Shown: one piece after another, positions 25,436-34,327 of the stretch
How the letters are laid out: every line of letters starts with the position of its first letter
Position numbering within the stretch: the first letter of the stretch is position 1
NCBI GenBank assembly: GCA_963717195.1
Contig: CAVQVR010000020.1
Coordinates: 1-64,000 of the forward strand
Reading direction: 5' to 3'
From: JACDAE01 sp963717195
GTDB taxonomy: Bacteria; Chloroflexota; Ktedonobacteria; Ktedonobacterales; Ktedonobacteraceae
DNA: 64,000 nucleotides
Program-made: the position numbers and the translations under genes
Notes under the pieces: model-generated
The model's input: only the letters and a program-made list of their open reading frames with translations
Database searches by the model: none
Told to the model about the DNA's origin: nothing

Positions 25436-27409
25436 CTAATAGACTTCGATCTCGGCAAACTGCATACGATAGAAATTATTCTCGTTTGGAATCGGACGGA
25501 GCACTGTGCCTTGTATGCGTACGTATTGTGCTGTTTGAGCTGTGAAGGCGAAAGACTGCACGGCCCCCGTGGCAGGTAATGGATATCCCGTCTGGTTTGC
25601 CACCGTTGTCCAATTGACGCCATCGGTCGATATGGCAATGGTAAAGTTGATGGGGAAGCCCTGCCCGACGTTGCCAGCATCGCTGCGTGGATAAAGATCG
25701 ATCCTATTCAGTGATGCATTTGTGTCCAGATCGAGCTGCACCCACTCTGTGTGGTTGCTTCCCGTGCTATTGGTGCTGCTCCAGCCCATCGACGAGGGCA
25801 TCGATGTGCGTTGCCCATCATTGATATGCGCTAATCCCCAGCCGGAACCTTCGTAGGAACTGCTTGCCGTCACAGTTGCCCCGGATGCATAGTTGGGATT
25901 GGGCGCATTAAGCGTGGTGAAGAACTTTAATGAGCGATTCATCTCAACAGAGAAACTAGCGCCAGTATTGTTGCTGTAGAGCTCCTGCCCCCTACTATAC
26001 AGATTGGCATCGTTATAGTTCATTCCATAACATCCCTGTGTCGTCGCTGCGTGAAGCAGGATTTCGTAGCGCTGGCCAGCCGTGACGGCGATATTAGGAG
26101 TGATGATGACATTACGTGGAGACCAGCTAATACTACCGGCTGCAATACTCCGCGTGCTCAATGTTCCTGTTGGCTGCCCTTGCGCATTCACGTTGACAAT
26201 ATCGATAGTGAGATTTGCGTTGGGCGACCCGGCTTGAAACGTCGTTACCGCAACACTCGTGAGGGTTCTGGACTGTGATGGGGTGAATGTTTGCAACCGT
26301 TCTACATTGTTGCCGATATCACAGAATGAGATAAAACCATTGACGCCGGACGATTGATCCAGGCCAGCAATTGGGTTCTGGCTACCGGGCTTTCCCGTCG
26401 TCAGCGCGATCTGAAATGAACTCGTGCACGAAAACGGTTGAATACTTCCATTACTATTAAAGGTGAGCGGTGTCCAGAAGTAGTTCGCCAGCGCTTCATT
26501 ATGAGCACCGTTATTCCAGAGATCGCTTGCGTACATATACGTCGTCCCGGTAGTGGTTGGCAGAAGAGCGACAAACGAAGCCTGACCAGCGCAAGAATTG
26601 GCATTGAGCGTCGTAGGAGCTGACCAGGTACCCGGTAGACTGGTCGCTGTACTATACTCGGTCTTCGCATTATTACAATAGGGGCATGAAGGTCCGTAAA
26701 CGAGATAGTACGTATTTTTGTACTTGAAGATGTCAGGCGATTCTACACCAGACTGTCCAACACTCACATTGTTACCAGTTCCGCTGGTGTAGCTCGCGTT
26801 GAGTTGTTCAACATGCAAACTGGCCCCACTGGCGATATTGGTATAGACGATATAGGCAGTTCCATTGCTATCAACGAAGAGGCCAAAATCTCCATTGTTG
26901 ACGCCTTTTCCTGTTCCCTGTACGGCCAATGTCGGTTCGGCAACTTCAGTGAACGGTCCGAGTGGGCTGGTTGAGGTGAAGACGTGATAGCCACTGGCGT
27001 TATCATAGCTGTTGATCCAGAGGACATACTGCCCTGTGCTGGCATTATAGATCACATGTGGGCGAAAGCAGCCGTAGGTGGATCCGTTACAGCGTGCTTG
27101 CCAGGTTGAGGTTGTGGCATCAAACAAAAAACCTCTGTCGGTCCAATGAACGAGATCGGTGGACGTATACACTTTAAAGCCGCAAAATGCTGTTCCGGTG
27201 GCCAGCCAGGTGAAGCCACAACTATAGCTGGTCCCATAGAGATAATAGGTAGAGCCAAATAACGCGATCATGCCATCATGGGCATCGATGGCATTGCCAT
27301 TAGTATCGTAACGGGTGATTTGATGTCCAGAGGCATCAAAATTGGTGATGGTCGATGTTACGCCTGCAGCACTGGCAGGGGTGGCAGCGACGAAAGAGAT
27401 TGTTGCCAC
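25436..27409 (-). CDS. Secreted GH43-type glycosidase with C-terminal CBM32
   Basis: A 657-residue protein whose catalytic part (about 20-340) shows the five-bladed GH43 pattern: DAHDGMIALFGSTYYLYGTS, a TSTDLVHWTDRG blade, GDFGLFVDSNGTAYIVYT and SPDIFKYKNTYYLVYG. A beta-sandwich region follows (about 350-520), then an F5/8-type CBM32 (about 525-657, SSSYEGSGWGLAHINDGQRT). It probably acts on arabinan or galactan. The GTG at 27409 has no ribosome-binding site. An ATG frame from 27476 gives a basic n-region (MKNSTAKVAIKVGL), and removing one base near 27.42 kb joins it to LIVATISFVAATPASAAG, a textbook signal peptide. A frameshift at the N-terminus is therefore likely. Confidence 0.85.
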   Translation of the reverse strand: MATISFVAATPASAAGVTSTITNFDASGHQITRYDTNGNAIDAHDGMIALFGSTYYLYGTSYSCGFTWLATGTAFCGFKVYTSTDLVHWTDRGFLFDATTSTWQARCNGSTYGCFRPHVIYNASTGQYVLWINSYDNASGYHVFTSTSPLGPFTEVAEPTLAVQGTGKGVNNGDFGLFVDSNGTAYIVYTNIASGASLHVEQLNASYTSGTGNNVSVGQSGVESPDIFKYKNTYYLVYGPSCPYCNNAKTEYSTATSLPGTWSAPTTLNANSCAGQASFVALLPTTTGTTYMYASDLWNNGAHNEALANYFWTPLTFNSNGSIQPFSCTSSFQIALTTGKPGSQNPIAGLDQSSGVNGFISFCDIGNNVERLQTFTPSQSRTLTSVAVTTFQAGSPNANLTIDIVNVNAQGQPTGTLSTRSIAAGSISWSPRNVIITPNIAVTAGQRYEILLHAATTQGCYGMNYNDANLYSRGQELYSNNTGASFSVEMNRSLKFFTTLNAPNPNYASGATVTASSSYEGSGWGLAHINDGQRTSMPSSMGWSSTNSTGSNHTEWVQLDLDTNASLNRIDLYPRSDAGNVGQGFPINFTIAISTDGVNWTTVANQTGYPLPATGAVQSFAFTAQTAQYVRIQGTVLRPIPNENNFYRMQFAEIEVY

Positions 27410-27554
27410 TATCAGGAGACAGGCAAATGCCGCAGAGTCCCACTTTGATAGCTACCTTCGCTGTAGAGTTCTTCATTGTCTTTGTTGTCCATTCCAGGAC
27501 ATGAGAAATACTGTCATTTTCGAGTCCTTTCTTTTGCTCTGCATTGAGTTCGGC

Positions 27555-27619
27555 AGTAAATACACACCTGCAACAAGTGAAGTTATGTAAATTCTACTCG
27601 TTGCAGGTGTGTATTTACT
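27555..27619. repeat. Perfect 20-nt inverted repeat
   Basis: Arms 27555-27574 and 27600-27619 (agtaaatacacacctgcaac and its exact complement) flank a 25-nt spacer. It lies about 80 nt upstream of the probable GH43 start and 520 nt before the sensor kinase. There is no T tract. It could be an operator-like site, an RNA stem or the footprint of a small mobile element. Confidence 0.8.
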
Positions 27620-28136
27620 ACACCCTTGCCAGCACTATCTCCCCTGATGAGGGTCTGAGACCGTCCCATCCATGGTACCTTTTCGTGTTTGAGAGATATA
27701 CTTTCCCCATCGGAAGTGGCTGGAGCTACCATTCTTTCTCAACCCATTTGAGGGTACTGAAACAAGTATACCTGATCACGGGAATAATTGTACAGGTTTC
27801 TCCTGCTTCCGGGTGTGCATCATTTTTAGGCACCCTGGCTAGAAAACACTTAAATGAGATGTACCACCCGCAAGGATGCAGATCCCAGAGAATCAGGTAC
27901 TTGAACGAAGCAGAGTTTGGTTCTCATCGGTACTCTAAAATAGGGAACAAATCAGCACATCTTTCTATATCACTTGTGCTCTGCCGGCTTTTTTTTGAAA
28001 AGGAAACCTGTACCATTAAGAATAAAAACTTTCTTCCTTCTTCCTAGATTTACATTACGGGTCGTGAGCATAGAGAAGAAAGCGGTATAAAAGCTGGCGG
28101 TTTCTCTTGTAACAGACTGAGAAGGGCACAAATAAT
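27620..28136. other. Intergenic, no supported gene
   Basis: A plus-strand frame of 167 codons runs from 27544 to 28047, but it crosses the inverted repeat, lacks a ribosome-binding site and has low-complexity, non-protein-like composition. The promoter of the sensor kinase should be near the right end. Confidence 0.35.
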
Positions 28137-28505
28137 ATGAACACGACTACCTTCCTGAATCGAATAAGTATCGTCATTGCCTGTACGCTCGCTATGTTTC
28201 TTCTCTGGACGAAACTATTTCCATTGCTCGTGGCAACTAGTGGCTTTTCTCCCCATGGCGATTGCTTTCTTTGGAACCAGAAGTTGCTCACCCTCTTTGT
28301 TGGGTCAGACACTTCTATTGGGCTGTCGTATATTGTCATTTCAGCCACGCTTGCTTACCTTGTGGGGAAAGTGCGTCGCAGTCTGCCCTTTCCGTGGGTT
28401 TTTCTCGCATTTGGCATATTTATCGTCGCCTGTGCGGGGACGCATTTGCTTGATGTCTGGACTCTTTGGATACCCATGTACTGGCTGGTGCTGTCAAACT
28501 GGTGA
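28137..28505 (+). CDS. ETR1-type ethylene-binding-like membrane domain (N-terminal piece of hybrid kinase)
   Basis: These 122 residues hold the membrane sensor of the kinase that continues at 28466. Three helices match the ethylene-binding domain of plant ETR1 and cyanobacterial relatives. The residues that matter in ETR1 can be aligned: Asp25 to D58, Tyr32 to Y65, Ile62 to I96, Cys65 to C99 and His69 to H103 (segments VGSDTSIGLSY and IVACAGTHLLDVWTL); ETR1 Pro36 is Ser here. Cys and His are the copper ligands in ETR1. The frame ends because (CTGG)2 at 28481-28488 is one unit short: (CTGG)3 would restore YWLAGAVKLVTAI. The true protein is almost surely 28137-31039. Confidence 0.8.
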   Translation: MNTTTFLNRISIVIACTLAMFLLWTKLFPLLVATSGFSPHGDCFLWNQKLLTLFVGSDTSIGLSYIVISATLAYLVGKVRRSLPFPWVFLAFGIFIVACAGTHLLDVWTLWIPMYWLVLSNW

Positions 28506-31039
28506 CGGCCATTGCATCCATCGCAACGGCTGCCATCCTGCCATTTATGCTTCCCAGCGTGTTCGCATTGATTGCAACGGCGAACAGCGCGGAAGAACAT
28601 AAACGACAACTGGAACAGGCACATCGCGAACTGGAGAGTCTCTATGAGCAGAGCAAAGAGCTGGATCGCCTCAAGACCAGCTTTTTTGCCAATATGAGTC
28701 ACGAATTACGTACCCCACTCACGCTTATTCTGGGACCGGTCAAGAGTCTGCTGGCTCAGGAAACATTCACAAATCGTCACCATCAGACCTTGCGGATCAT
28801 CGAACGGAATGCTGATCTCTTGCTCAGGCGCATAAATGACCTGCTCGACATTGCCAAACTAGAAGCTGGAAAGTTGGATCTGACGTATACCCAGGTTGAT
28901 CTGGTTCAGCTAGTACAAGAGAGCGAGGCATATTTTGAGGAGCAGGCCGAACAACAGCAGATATTGGTCTCGATAGAAGCACCTCTCTCGCTTCTTGCAG
29001 ATGTGGATCAGGAGAAGATTGAGCGTATTTTCTTCAATCTCTTCTCCAACGCGTTTAAATTCACGCCATCAGGTGGTCAGATCCGCTGTACGGTCTCCTC
29101 TGAAGGTGAATGGGGCATCATCAGGCTCCAGGATACCGGCCCTGGGATCCCGCCAGAATTGCGCCAACAGATCTTCAAGCGCTTCCAGCAAGGAAGCTTA
29201 GAACTGTCGAAGCGGATCTCTGGGACCGGGTTGGGACTGGCTATTGTGAAAGAGTTTGTCGAATTGCATGGTGGGACGATAGAAGCCGACGAAGCTCCCG
29301 GCGGGGGCGCACGCTTCACAATTCGTATGCCACTGCTCGCGCCTCACGCATTCGCTATTACAGAAACGCTCCCATCGAGAATTCCTCTGCCCCAGGTTTC
29401 CGCCTACAAAGAAAAAGAACGGCCTGAAGCAACACTTGCTGCCAGAGAAGAGAAAGACGCTCTGGCAGAGATTCTGGTCATCGAGGATAACCAGGAGATG
29501 GCGCAGTACATTACTAGTGTTCTGGTTCCCGACTATCATGTAAGCCTTGCAGAGGATGGGCAAGATGGCCTGGAGAAAGCGCTCAAAGTCCCCCTCGACC
29601 TCGTACTGTGTGACATGATGATGCCACGGATGAATGGGGAGCAATTTCTCACGGCGTTTCGCCAGCATGTTGAGTTTGACGCTGTCCCAGTAATGCTCCT
29701 TTCGGCACAAACTGACAATGCATTACGTGTGCGTCTCTTGCAACTGGGTGCACAGGATTTTCTTCTCAAGCCGTTTCTGCCTGATGAGGTACGTGCTCGC
29801 GTGGCGAACCTCATTAGCATGAAACAGGGACGTGAGGTTCTCCAGCATGAGGTCGCACAGCAGCAGCATGATCTTGTCTCCCTGGCCAACGAGGTGATCC
29901 AGCGTAAGCATGAAAGTGAGCAGGCAGTGGTAGCCATGAGTCAAAGCGAGCGTGATTTCAGTCTTCTTGCTGATGCGATGCCTCAGATAGTGTGGACCAG
30001 TCGTCCGGATGGTTGGCTAGACTACTACAACCAACGCTGGTTTGACTACACAGGCATGACACTTGAACAAACCCAGGGATGGGGATGGGGGCCGGTTCTA
30101 TACCCCGATGACTTACAGAAGTGTCTCGATATATGGGCACATAGCCTCCAGACGGGGAAGCTATACGAAATCGAGTATCGTTTCAAACGGGCCAGTGATG
30201 GAACCTATCGCTGGCATCTTGGACGCGCCTTACCCGTTTGCGATGCAGATGGTAAGATCATCAAATGGTTCGGGACCTGTACCGATATTGATGACCAGAA
30301 ACGAAACGAGGAGGCTCTGCGTGAGAGCGAATACCGCAAAGATCTCTTCCTGAGTATGGCAAGTCACGAACTAAAAACCCCTCTCACTAGCCTGCAAATC
30401 TTTGCTGAGATCCTTCACGAAGAGTGCGATGCGCGTGGGCTGCAATCGATGGTCACCCCCCTGGTGCAGATAGAAGCACAGATTCAGCGAATGCTGAAAC
30501 TCATCACCAATTTGCTGGATATCTCGCGGATACAAATGGGCAAATTGGCACTCTGCGAAACATGGTTTGATGTAGACGAGTTTCTCCAGGAGATTGTATC
30601 CTCCGTCCAGCCAGGGTATCCGCGCCATCCTATCTCTGTGAACGGCGCTGTCTTCCGACAGATCTACGCCGATAAGGATCGTCTGAGTCAGGTACTTATC
30701 AATCTGCTCTCTAATGCTGTGAAATATTCACCTCAAGGCGCTCCTGTGGATGTGAGTGTCGTCGCCGACCAGGAAACGGTGACCATGACGGTTCACGATG
30801 AAGGGATTGGTATTCCCAGGGAGCACCAGGCCCATATTTTTGAGCGCTTCTATCGGGTCTATAATGACCAGGATCGCAAGTTTCCCGGGTTAGGAATTGG
30901 ACTGTATATCGCTGCTGAAGTGATTCAGCACCATGATGGCCAGATCTGGGTAGAGAGCACGGAAGGCAGCGGCTCAACGTTTTGCTTTTCATTTCCATTT
31001 TCTCACAAGAACGCAGAAGAAGAGGCCAGGATTCAGTAG
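28466..31039 (+). CDS. Hybrid sensor histidine kinase with two kinase modules (HK-REC-PAS-HK)
   Basis: This 857-residue frame continues the ethylene-binding-like domain. The order is the end of the membrane domain (AGAVKLVTAIASIATAA), a coiled linker, HisKA 1 (NMSHELRTPL), HATPase 1 (NLFSNAFKF, GTGLGLAIVKEF), a receiver (VIEDNQEM; phospho-acceptor in LCDMMMPRMNG), a PAS domain (about 495-620, MPQIVWTSRPDGWLDYYNQR), HisKA 2 (MASHELKTPLTS) and HATPase 2 (NLLSNAVKYS, GLGIGLYIAAEV). Both kinase cores look intact. The TTG at 28466 is an artefact of the frameshift at 28481-28488; the natural start is 28137. A receiver protein and a second PAS kinase follow directly, a likely phosphorelay. Confidence 0.9.
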   Translation: MDTHVLAGAVKLVTAIASIATAAILPFMLPSVFALIATANSAEEHKRQLEQAHRELESLYEQSKELDRLKTSFFANMSHELRTPLTLILGPVKSLLAQETFTNRHHQTLRIIERNADLLLRRINDLLDIAKLEAGKLDLTYTQVDLVQLVQESEAYFEEQAEQQQILVSIEAPLSLLADVDQEKIERIFFNLFSNAFKFTPSGGQIRCTVSSEGEWGIIRLQDTGPGIPPELRQQIFKRFQQGSLELSKRISGTGLGLAIVKEFVELHGGTIEADEAPGGGARFTIRMPLLAPHAFAITETLPSRIPLPQVSAYKEKERPEATLAAREEKDALAEILVIEDNQEMAQYITSVLVPDYHVSLAEDGQDGLEKALKVPLDLVLCDMMMPRMNGEQFLTAFRQHVEFDAVPVMLLSAQTDNALRVRLLQLGAQDFLLKPFLPDEVRARVANLISMKQGREVLQHEVAQQQHDLVSLANEVIQRKHESEQAVVAMSQSERDFSLLADAMPQIVWTSRPDGWLDYYNQRWFDYTGMTLEQTQGWGWGPVLYPDDLQKCLDIWAHSLQTGKLYEIEYRFKRASDGTYRWHLGRALPVCDADGKIIKWFGTCTDIDDQKRNEEALRESEYRKDLFLSMASHELKTPLTSLQIFAEILHEECDARGLQSMVTPLVQIEAQIQRMLKLITNLLDISRIQMGKLALCETWFDVDEFLQEIVSSVQPGYPRHPISVNGAVFRQIYADKDRLSQVLINLLSNAVKYSPQGAPVDVSVVADQETVTMTVHDEGIGIPREHQAHIFERFYRVYNDQDRKFPGLGIGLYIAAEVIQHHDGQIWVESTEGSGSTFCFSFPFSHKNAEEEARIQ

Positions 31040-31069
31040 CAGAAAGCTAATGATCGGAGTATATCTCTT

Positions 31070-31477
31070 ATGAAGAAGACAGTTTTGGTGATTGATGATG
31101 ATCAGGCGATCCTGGATGCAGTTCGCCTGGCTCTTGAGCGGGCAGGATATAACGTGCAGTCGTCTACGAGCGGGCTGTGTCTTGGAGAAATCAGAAACGA
31201 CCAGATGCCAGATTTGATTCTTCTGGATATTCTGCTCTCGGGCGAAGATGGGCGAGAGTTGTGTGTGCAACTCAAGCAGCGAGAAGAGACGTGTCATATT
31301 CCGGTCATTCTCTGCTCGGCGCACTTCAGTGGTGATGTCATCACCTATCTTACAGGAGCCAGCACCTATCTGCCCAAACCATTTCACGCACGTGAACTGG
31401 TGGAAACAGTCAAGCACTTCCTGCCGCCAGTCTTGACTGGGCCATTGACTACATTACCAGATAGCTCCCCTTTGTAA
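31070..31477 (+). CDS. Single-domain response regulator (receiver only)
   Basis: A 135-residue CheY-like protein. The acidic pocket (LVIDDDQAILDA), phospho-acceptor (LILLDILLSGEDG), Thr/Ser switch (VILCSAH) and Lys of the KP motif (YLPKPFHA) are all present. No output domain follows, so it probably relays phosphate between the flanking kinases. It lies 30 nt after the hybrid kinase and 25 nt before the PAS kinase, one operon. A GGAG site is about 11 nt upstream. Confidence 0.93.
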   Translation: MKKTVLVIDDDQAILDAVRLALERAGYNVQSSTSGLCLGEIRNDQMPDLILLDILLSGEDGRELCVQLKQREETCHIPVILCSAHFSGDVITYLTGASTYLPKPFHARELVETVKHFLPPVLTGPLTTLPDSSPL

Positions 31478-31502
31478 ACAGGAGAAGACGGACACACATC
31501 TT

Positions 31503-32471
31503 ATGAAACGACACTCCATGGCAGTATCGCAACCTGGCAGCGAGACGCTCAATTTTATTACCACGCTCCTCGATGCATCGACAGAATATGCCATTATTGG
31601 CCTGGCACATGATGGGCGCATCCTGTTATGGAATGAAGGTGCACGCCGTATCTACGGCTATGAGCCTGCTGAGGTCGTTGGACGAGCGTTTCTCGACCAC
31701 CTTTCGCCTCCAGAAGAGGGAGCACATGAAAACATGGTGGCACTTCTGAAACAGGCCGCCCATGCCCAAAAATGGGAAGGAGTCATTACACAAGTACGCA
31801 AGGATCGACAACATTTCCCCTCATGTATGGTCATTACCGCACGTCAGGATCAAAATGGAAAGGTAGTAGGTTTGCTGGTCATCGCTAAAGATATCTCAAA
31901 CGACGTGCGCCTGGAGGAACTCAAAGTCATACAGACCTACACGCGTACCCTGATTGAGGCCAATATTGACGCGTTGTTCACGACCGATCAAAAGGGCATC
32001 ATCACCGATGTCAATGCGCAGTTCTGCGAGATGACGGGACACCATTCTCTGGATCTGATCGGGACACCATTCAAACAGTACTGTATCAACCCGGAACGCG
32101 CCGAGGAGGCCATTCGCACAACGCTTACAGTACAGCGGCTTCGCAACTACGAACTTGATCTCCACGTGCCGGGCACACAGAAGTTGACAGTTGCCCTGAA
32201 CGCAACAACACTCGATGCAAAAGAGAATCAGGTGCTTAGTGTCCTGGTAGCGGCACGCGATATTTCAGAGCAGAAGCGTGTTGAAGAGGCGCTGCAACTG
32301 GCAATGCAGAAGGTAGAGTCTCAGTATCATCACCTTGAGCAAGCACATGGTGAGAGTCGCGCTCTTCTTGATGCTACCAGTGAAGCAATACTACTGCTTG
32401 CCCCAGATGGAGAAGTGCTCGCGTTCAATCGTCGTTTCCGCGAGTTTTCCTCCCGATACCCACTGACCTGA
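31503..32471 (+). CDS. Multi-PAS sensor, N-terminal part of frameshifted histidine kinase
   Basis: This 322-residue frame holds two PAS domains (about 14-130, EYAIIGLAHDGRILLWNEGA; and about 145-260, IEANIDALFTTDQKGIITDV) and the beginning of a third (about 285-322, LLDATSEAILLLAPDGEVLA). It ends in REFSSRYPLT-stop. One T missing from the run at 32445-32448 explains the break: with five T the frame continues FFLPIPTDLIHQSLDRLRSW into the kinase at 32591. The natural gene is therefore 31503-33403, a soluble PAS-PAS-PAS-HisKA-HATPase kinase with no membrane span. Confidence 0.85.
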   Translation: MKRHSMAVSQPGSETLNFITTLLDASTEYAIIGLAHDGRILLWNEGARRIYGYEPAEVVGRAFLDHLSPPEEGAHENMVALLKQAAHAQKWEGVITQVRKDRQHFPSCMVITARQDQNGKVVGLLVIAKDISNDVRLEELKVIQTYTRTLIEANIDALFTTDQKGIITDVNAQFCEMTGHHSLDLIGTPFKQYCINPERAEEAIRTTLTVQRLRNYELDLHVPGTQKLTVALNATTLDAKENQVLSVLVAARDISEQKRVEEALQLAMQKVESQYHHLEQAHGESRALLDATSEAILLLAPDGEVLAFNRRFREFSSRYPLT

Positions 32472-32590
32472 TCCACCAGTCTCTCGATAGACTACGTTCC
32501 TGGTGGCTTCCTCTGTTCACCGACCATGCCTCCCTCTCGCTCTGGCTGGAACACAGTCTGACCGATCGTGAGGAGTCTTTTTCGACAGAC

Positions 32591-33403
32591 GTGCTTCAAA
32601 TCACCCCGGTACGTCGGGATCTCAAGCTGTATTCTGCCCCGGTTCGTAGTAAAGCAGAGGTATACCTGGGACGGCTCTATGCACTGCGCGATGTCACACA
32701 GGAACACGAACTGGAGCGCATGAAACGAGACTTCGTGGCTGAGGTCGCCCATGAACTGAGGTCGCCGCTTACCGCCATTCAGGGCTTTGTTGAGCTGGTG
32801 TTGGAGGAGCAGGTCGGACTCAGCGAGGCACACCAGGAGTTCTTACTGATTGTACAAGAGAATGCTGTGCGACTGGCCGGCCTGGTTAATGATCTATTGG
32901 ATGTCTCTCGCCTTGAGTCAGGCAACATCAATCTGGAACGCACCTCTGTCATCCTTCATCCACTCATTCGCCAGGTGCTACAGTCCTTTGTGCTCCAGAT
33001 CACCGGCAAGCACCAGCACATAGAGATGCACCTGACAGATTCATCGCCAATAGTCTTCGCCGATTCTGATCGTGTGCAGCAAATTGTCAGCAACCTGATC
33101 TCCAATGCGCACAAATATACACTGGATGGTGGAACTCTACGTATCAGTACGCAGGTAGAAGAGCAGCAGGTCTGGGTGACGATCCAGGATAGCGGGGTTG
33201 GCATGACCGCTGGTGAGTTGGGCCAACTCTTTACGCGGTTTTTTCGGGCGAAGAATCGGCTGACCAGAGAGGTGGGTGGAACGGGACTGGGACTCGCCAT
33301 TACGCACTCCCTGGTAAACTTGCATGGTGGCGTCATGCAAGTCGAGAGCGTGCCTGGGCAAGGCTCCATCTTCCGTTTCTCGCTACCTCTCATGGCAGCA
33401 TAG
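32591..33403 (+). CDS. Histidine kinase catalytic part of the PAS kinase (frameshift fragment)
   Basis: These 270 residues carry the end of the third PAS domain, HisKA (VAEVAHELRSPLTAIQGF) and HATPase (NLISNAHKYT, IQDSGVGMT, GTGLGLAITHSLV). All motifs are intact. The open frame extends upstream of the ATG to about 32449 without a stop and is homologous there, so this is the second part of the gene beginning at 31503, not a separate gene. It is convergent with the transglutaminase-like gene, with no room for a terminator between them. Confidence 0.88.
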   Translation: MLQITPVRRDLKLYSAPVRSKAEVYLGRLYALRDVTQEHELERMKRDFVAEVAHELRSPLTAIQGFVELVLEEQVGLSEAHQEFLLIVQENAVRLAGLVNDLLDVSRLESGNINLERTSVILHPLIRQVLQSFVLQITGKHQHIEMHLTDSSPIVFADSDRVQQIVSNLISNAHKYTLDGGTLRISTQVEEQQVWVTIQDSGVGMTAGELGQLFTRFFRAKNRLTREVGGTGLGLAITHSLVNLHGGVMQVESVPGQGSIFRFSLPLMAA

Positions 33404-34327
33404 TCAATCCGCATATTCCAACAACGTCAAACCAACCTGTTTATGCGTGCGCAACTCTCCACGATAGGGCGCTCGATACGTTCCTGAGGTTGGGGCAACT
33501 TCATAATAATCACGTCCGACCGCAATCGTCAGATAATCCAGACGAGCCAGCCTGCCATGAGTCGGATCGAACGGTACTACCAGCGCTACGTCAGGCTCAT
33601 CAGCGACGGGCAAGAGAACCTCCACCCAGGCATGCGTTCCCCCTTCACCAAGCATATGACCGGAAACATAACGTGCAGGCAGATCGCAGAGCCGACAAAG
33701 CGTAAGCATGATATGCGCGTAATCCTGACAGACACCATAACCCAATGCCAGGGCTTGAGCAGCAGTTGTGCGAATATCAGTCACATCATGCGCGTAGCTT
33801 AATGCTCGATAGGTCCATGCATTGATCTGGTGCGCCAATATCAATCCCTGAGCTCCATCCGCTATGAAGGTTGCTGCTGTGCGACGTAATGTTTCATCAG
33901 GATATGTTAATATAGATGGTTCCAACATGCGTGAATCCGTCAACCAATCGGCAGACACAAAATGTGGTTTGCCATCACCAGCATTCCGCTCGACCAGGAT
34001 ATGAGCATCAAAGGCAATTGAGCGCTCAACGACTGGAATCAGCAGCTCGATCACCCTATTCCCATAATCATCATCGTAACAATTCACTTCGTAGTTAGCT
34101 GACGAGACATTCAGATGATAATCAACCAGGTGCTGATCTCCATGCTGTTTTGGAGGAAGTACCATCAGGCGCTGATTGAGATCGTAAATTGGACCGGGAT
34201 AATCGTAGCTCAGATGTTGATGGATTAAGTAACGTGTGCGCCTCACACGTTGCCATTCCACTCGCTCGTGATCAAGCAACTCAACAGGTGATATCAGCGC
34301 TTCCGGATCAAGCAAGCCTTCACTCAT
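33404..34327 (-). CDS. Transglutaminase-like protein
   Basis: A 307-residue cytosolic protein with an N-terminal beta-rich domain and a C-terminal transglutaminase/protease-like core (COG1305). The Cys-His-Asp triad is complete: GVCQDYAHIML, THAWVEVLLP and VVPFDPTHGR. No signal peptide. Its ATG overlaps the stop of the upstream gene (34324-34327, ATGA), which points to translational coupling. The pair lies divergent from an ATP-grasp/alpha-E/transglutaminase operon, so all five probably serve one peptide-modifying pathway. Confidence 0.9.
   Translation of the reverse strand: MSEGLLDPEALISPVELLDHERVEWQRVRRTRYLIHQHLSYDYPGPIYDLNQRLMVLPPKQHGDQHLVDYHLNVSSANYEVNCYDDDYGNRVIELLIPVVERSIAFDAHILVERNAGDGKPHFVSADWLTDSRMLEPSILTYPDETLRRTAATFIADGAQGLILAHQINAWTYRALSYAHDVTDIRTTAAQALALGYGVCQDYAHIMLTLCRLCDLPARYVSGHMLGEGGTHAWVEVLLPVADEPDVALVVPFDPTHGRLARLDYLTIAVGRDYYEVAPTSGTYRAPYRGELRTHKQVGLTLLEYAD

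Noticed and set aside
27544..28047. 167-codon plus-strand ORF
   Set aside because: It crosses a perfect inverted repeat, has no ribosome-binding site and no protein-like composition.
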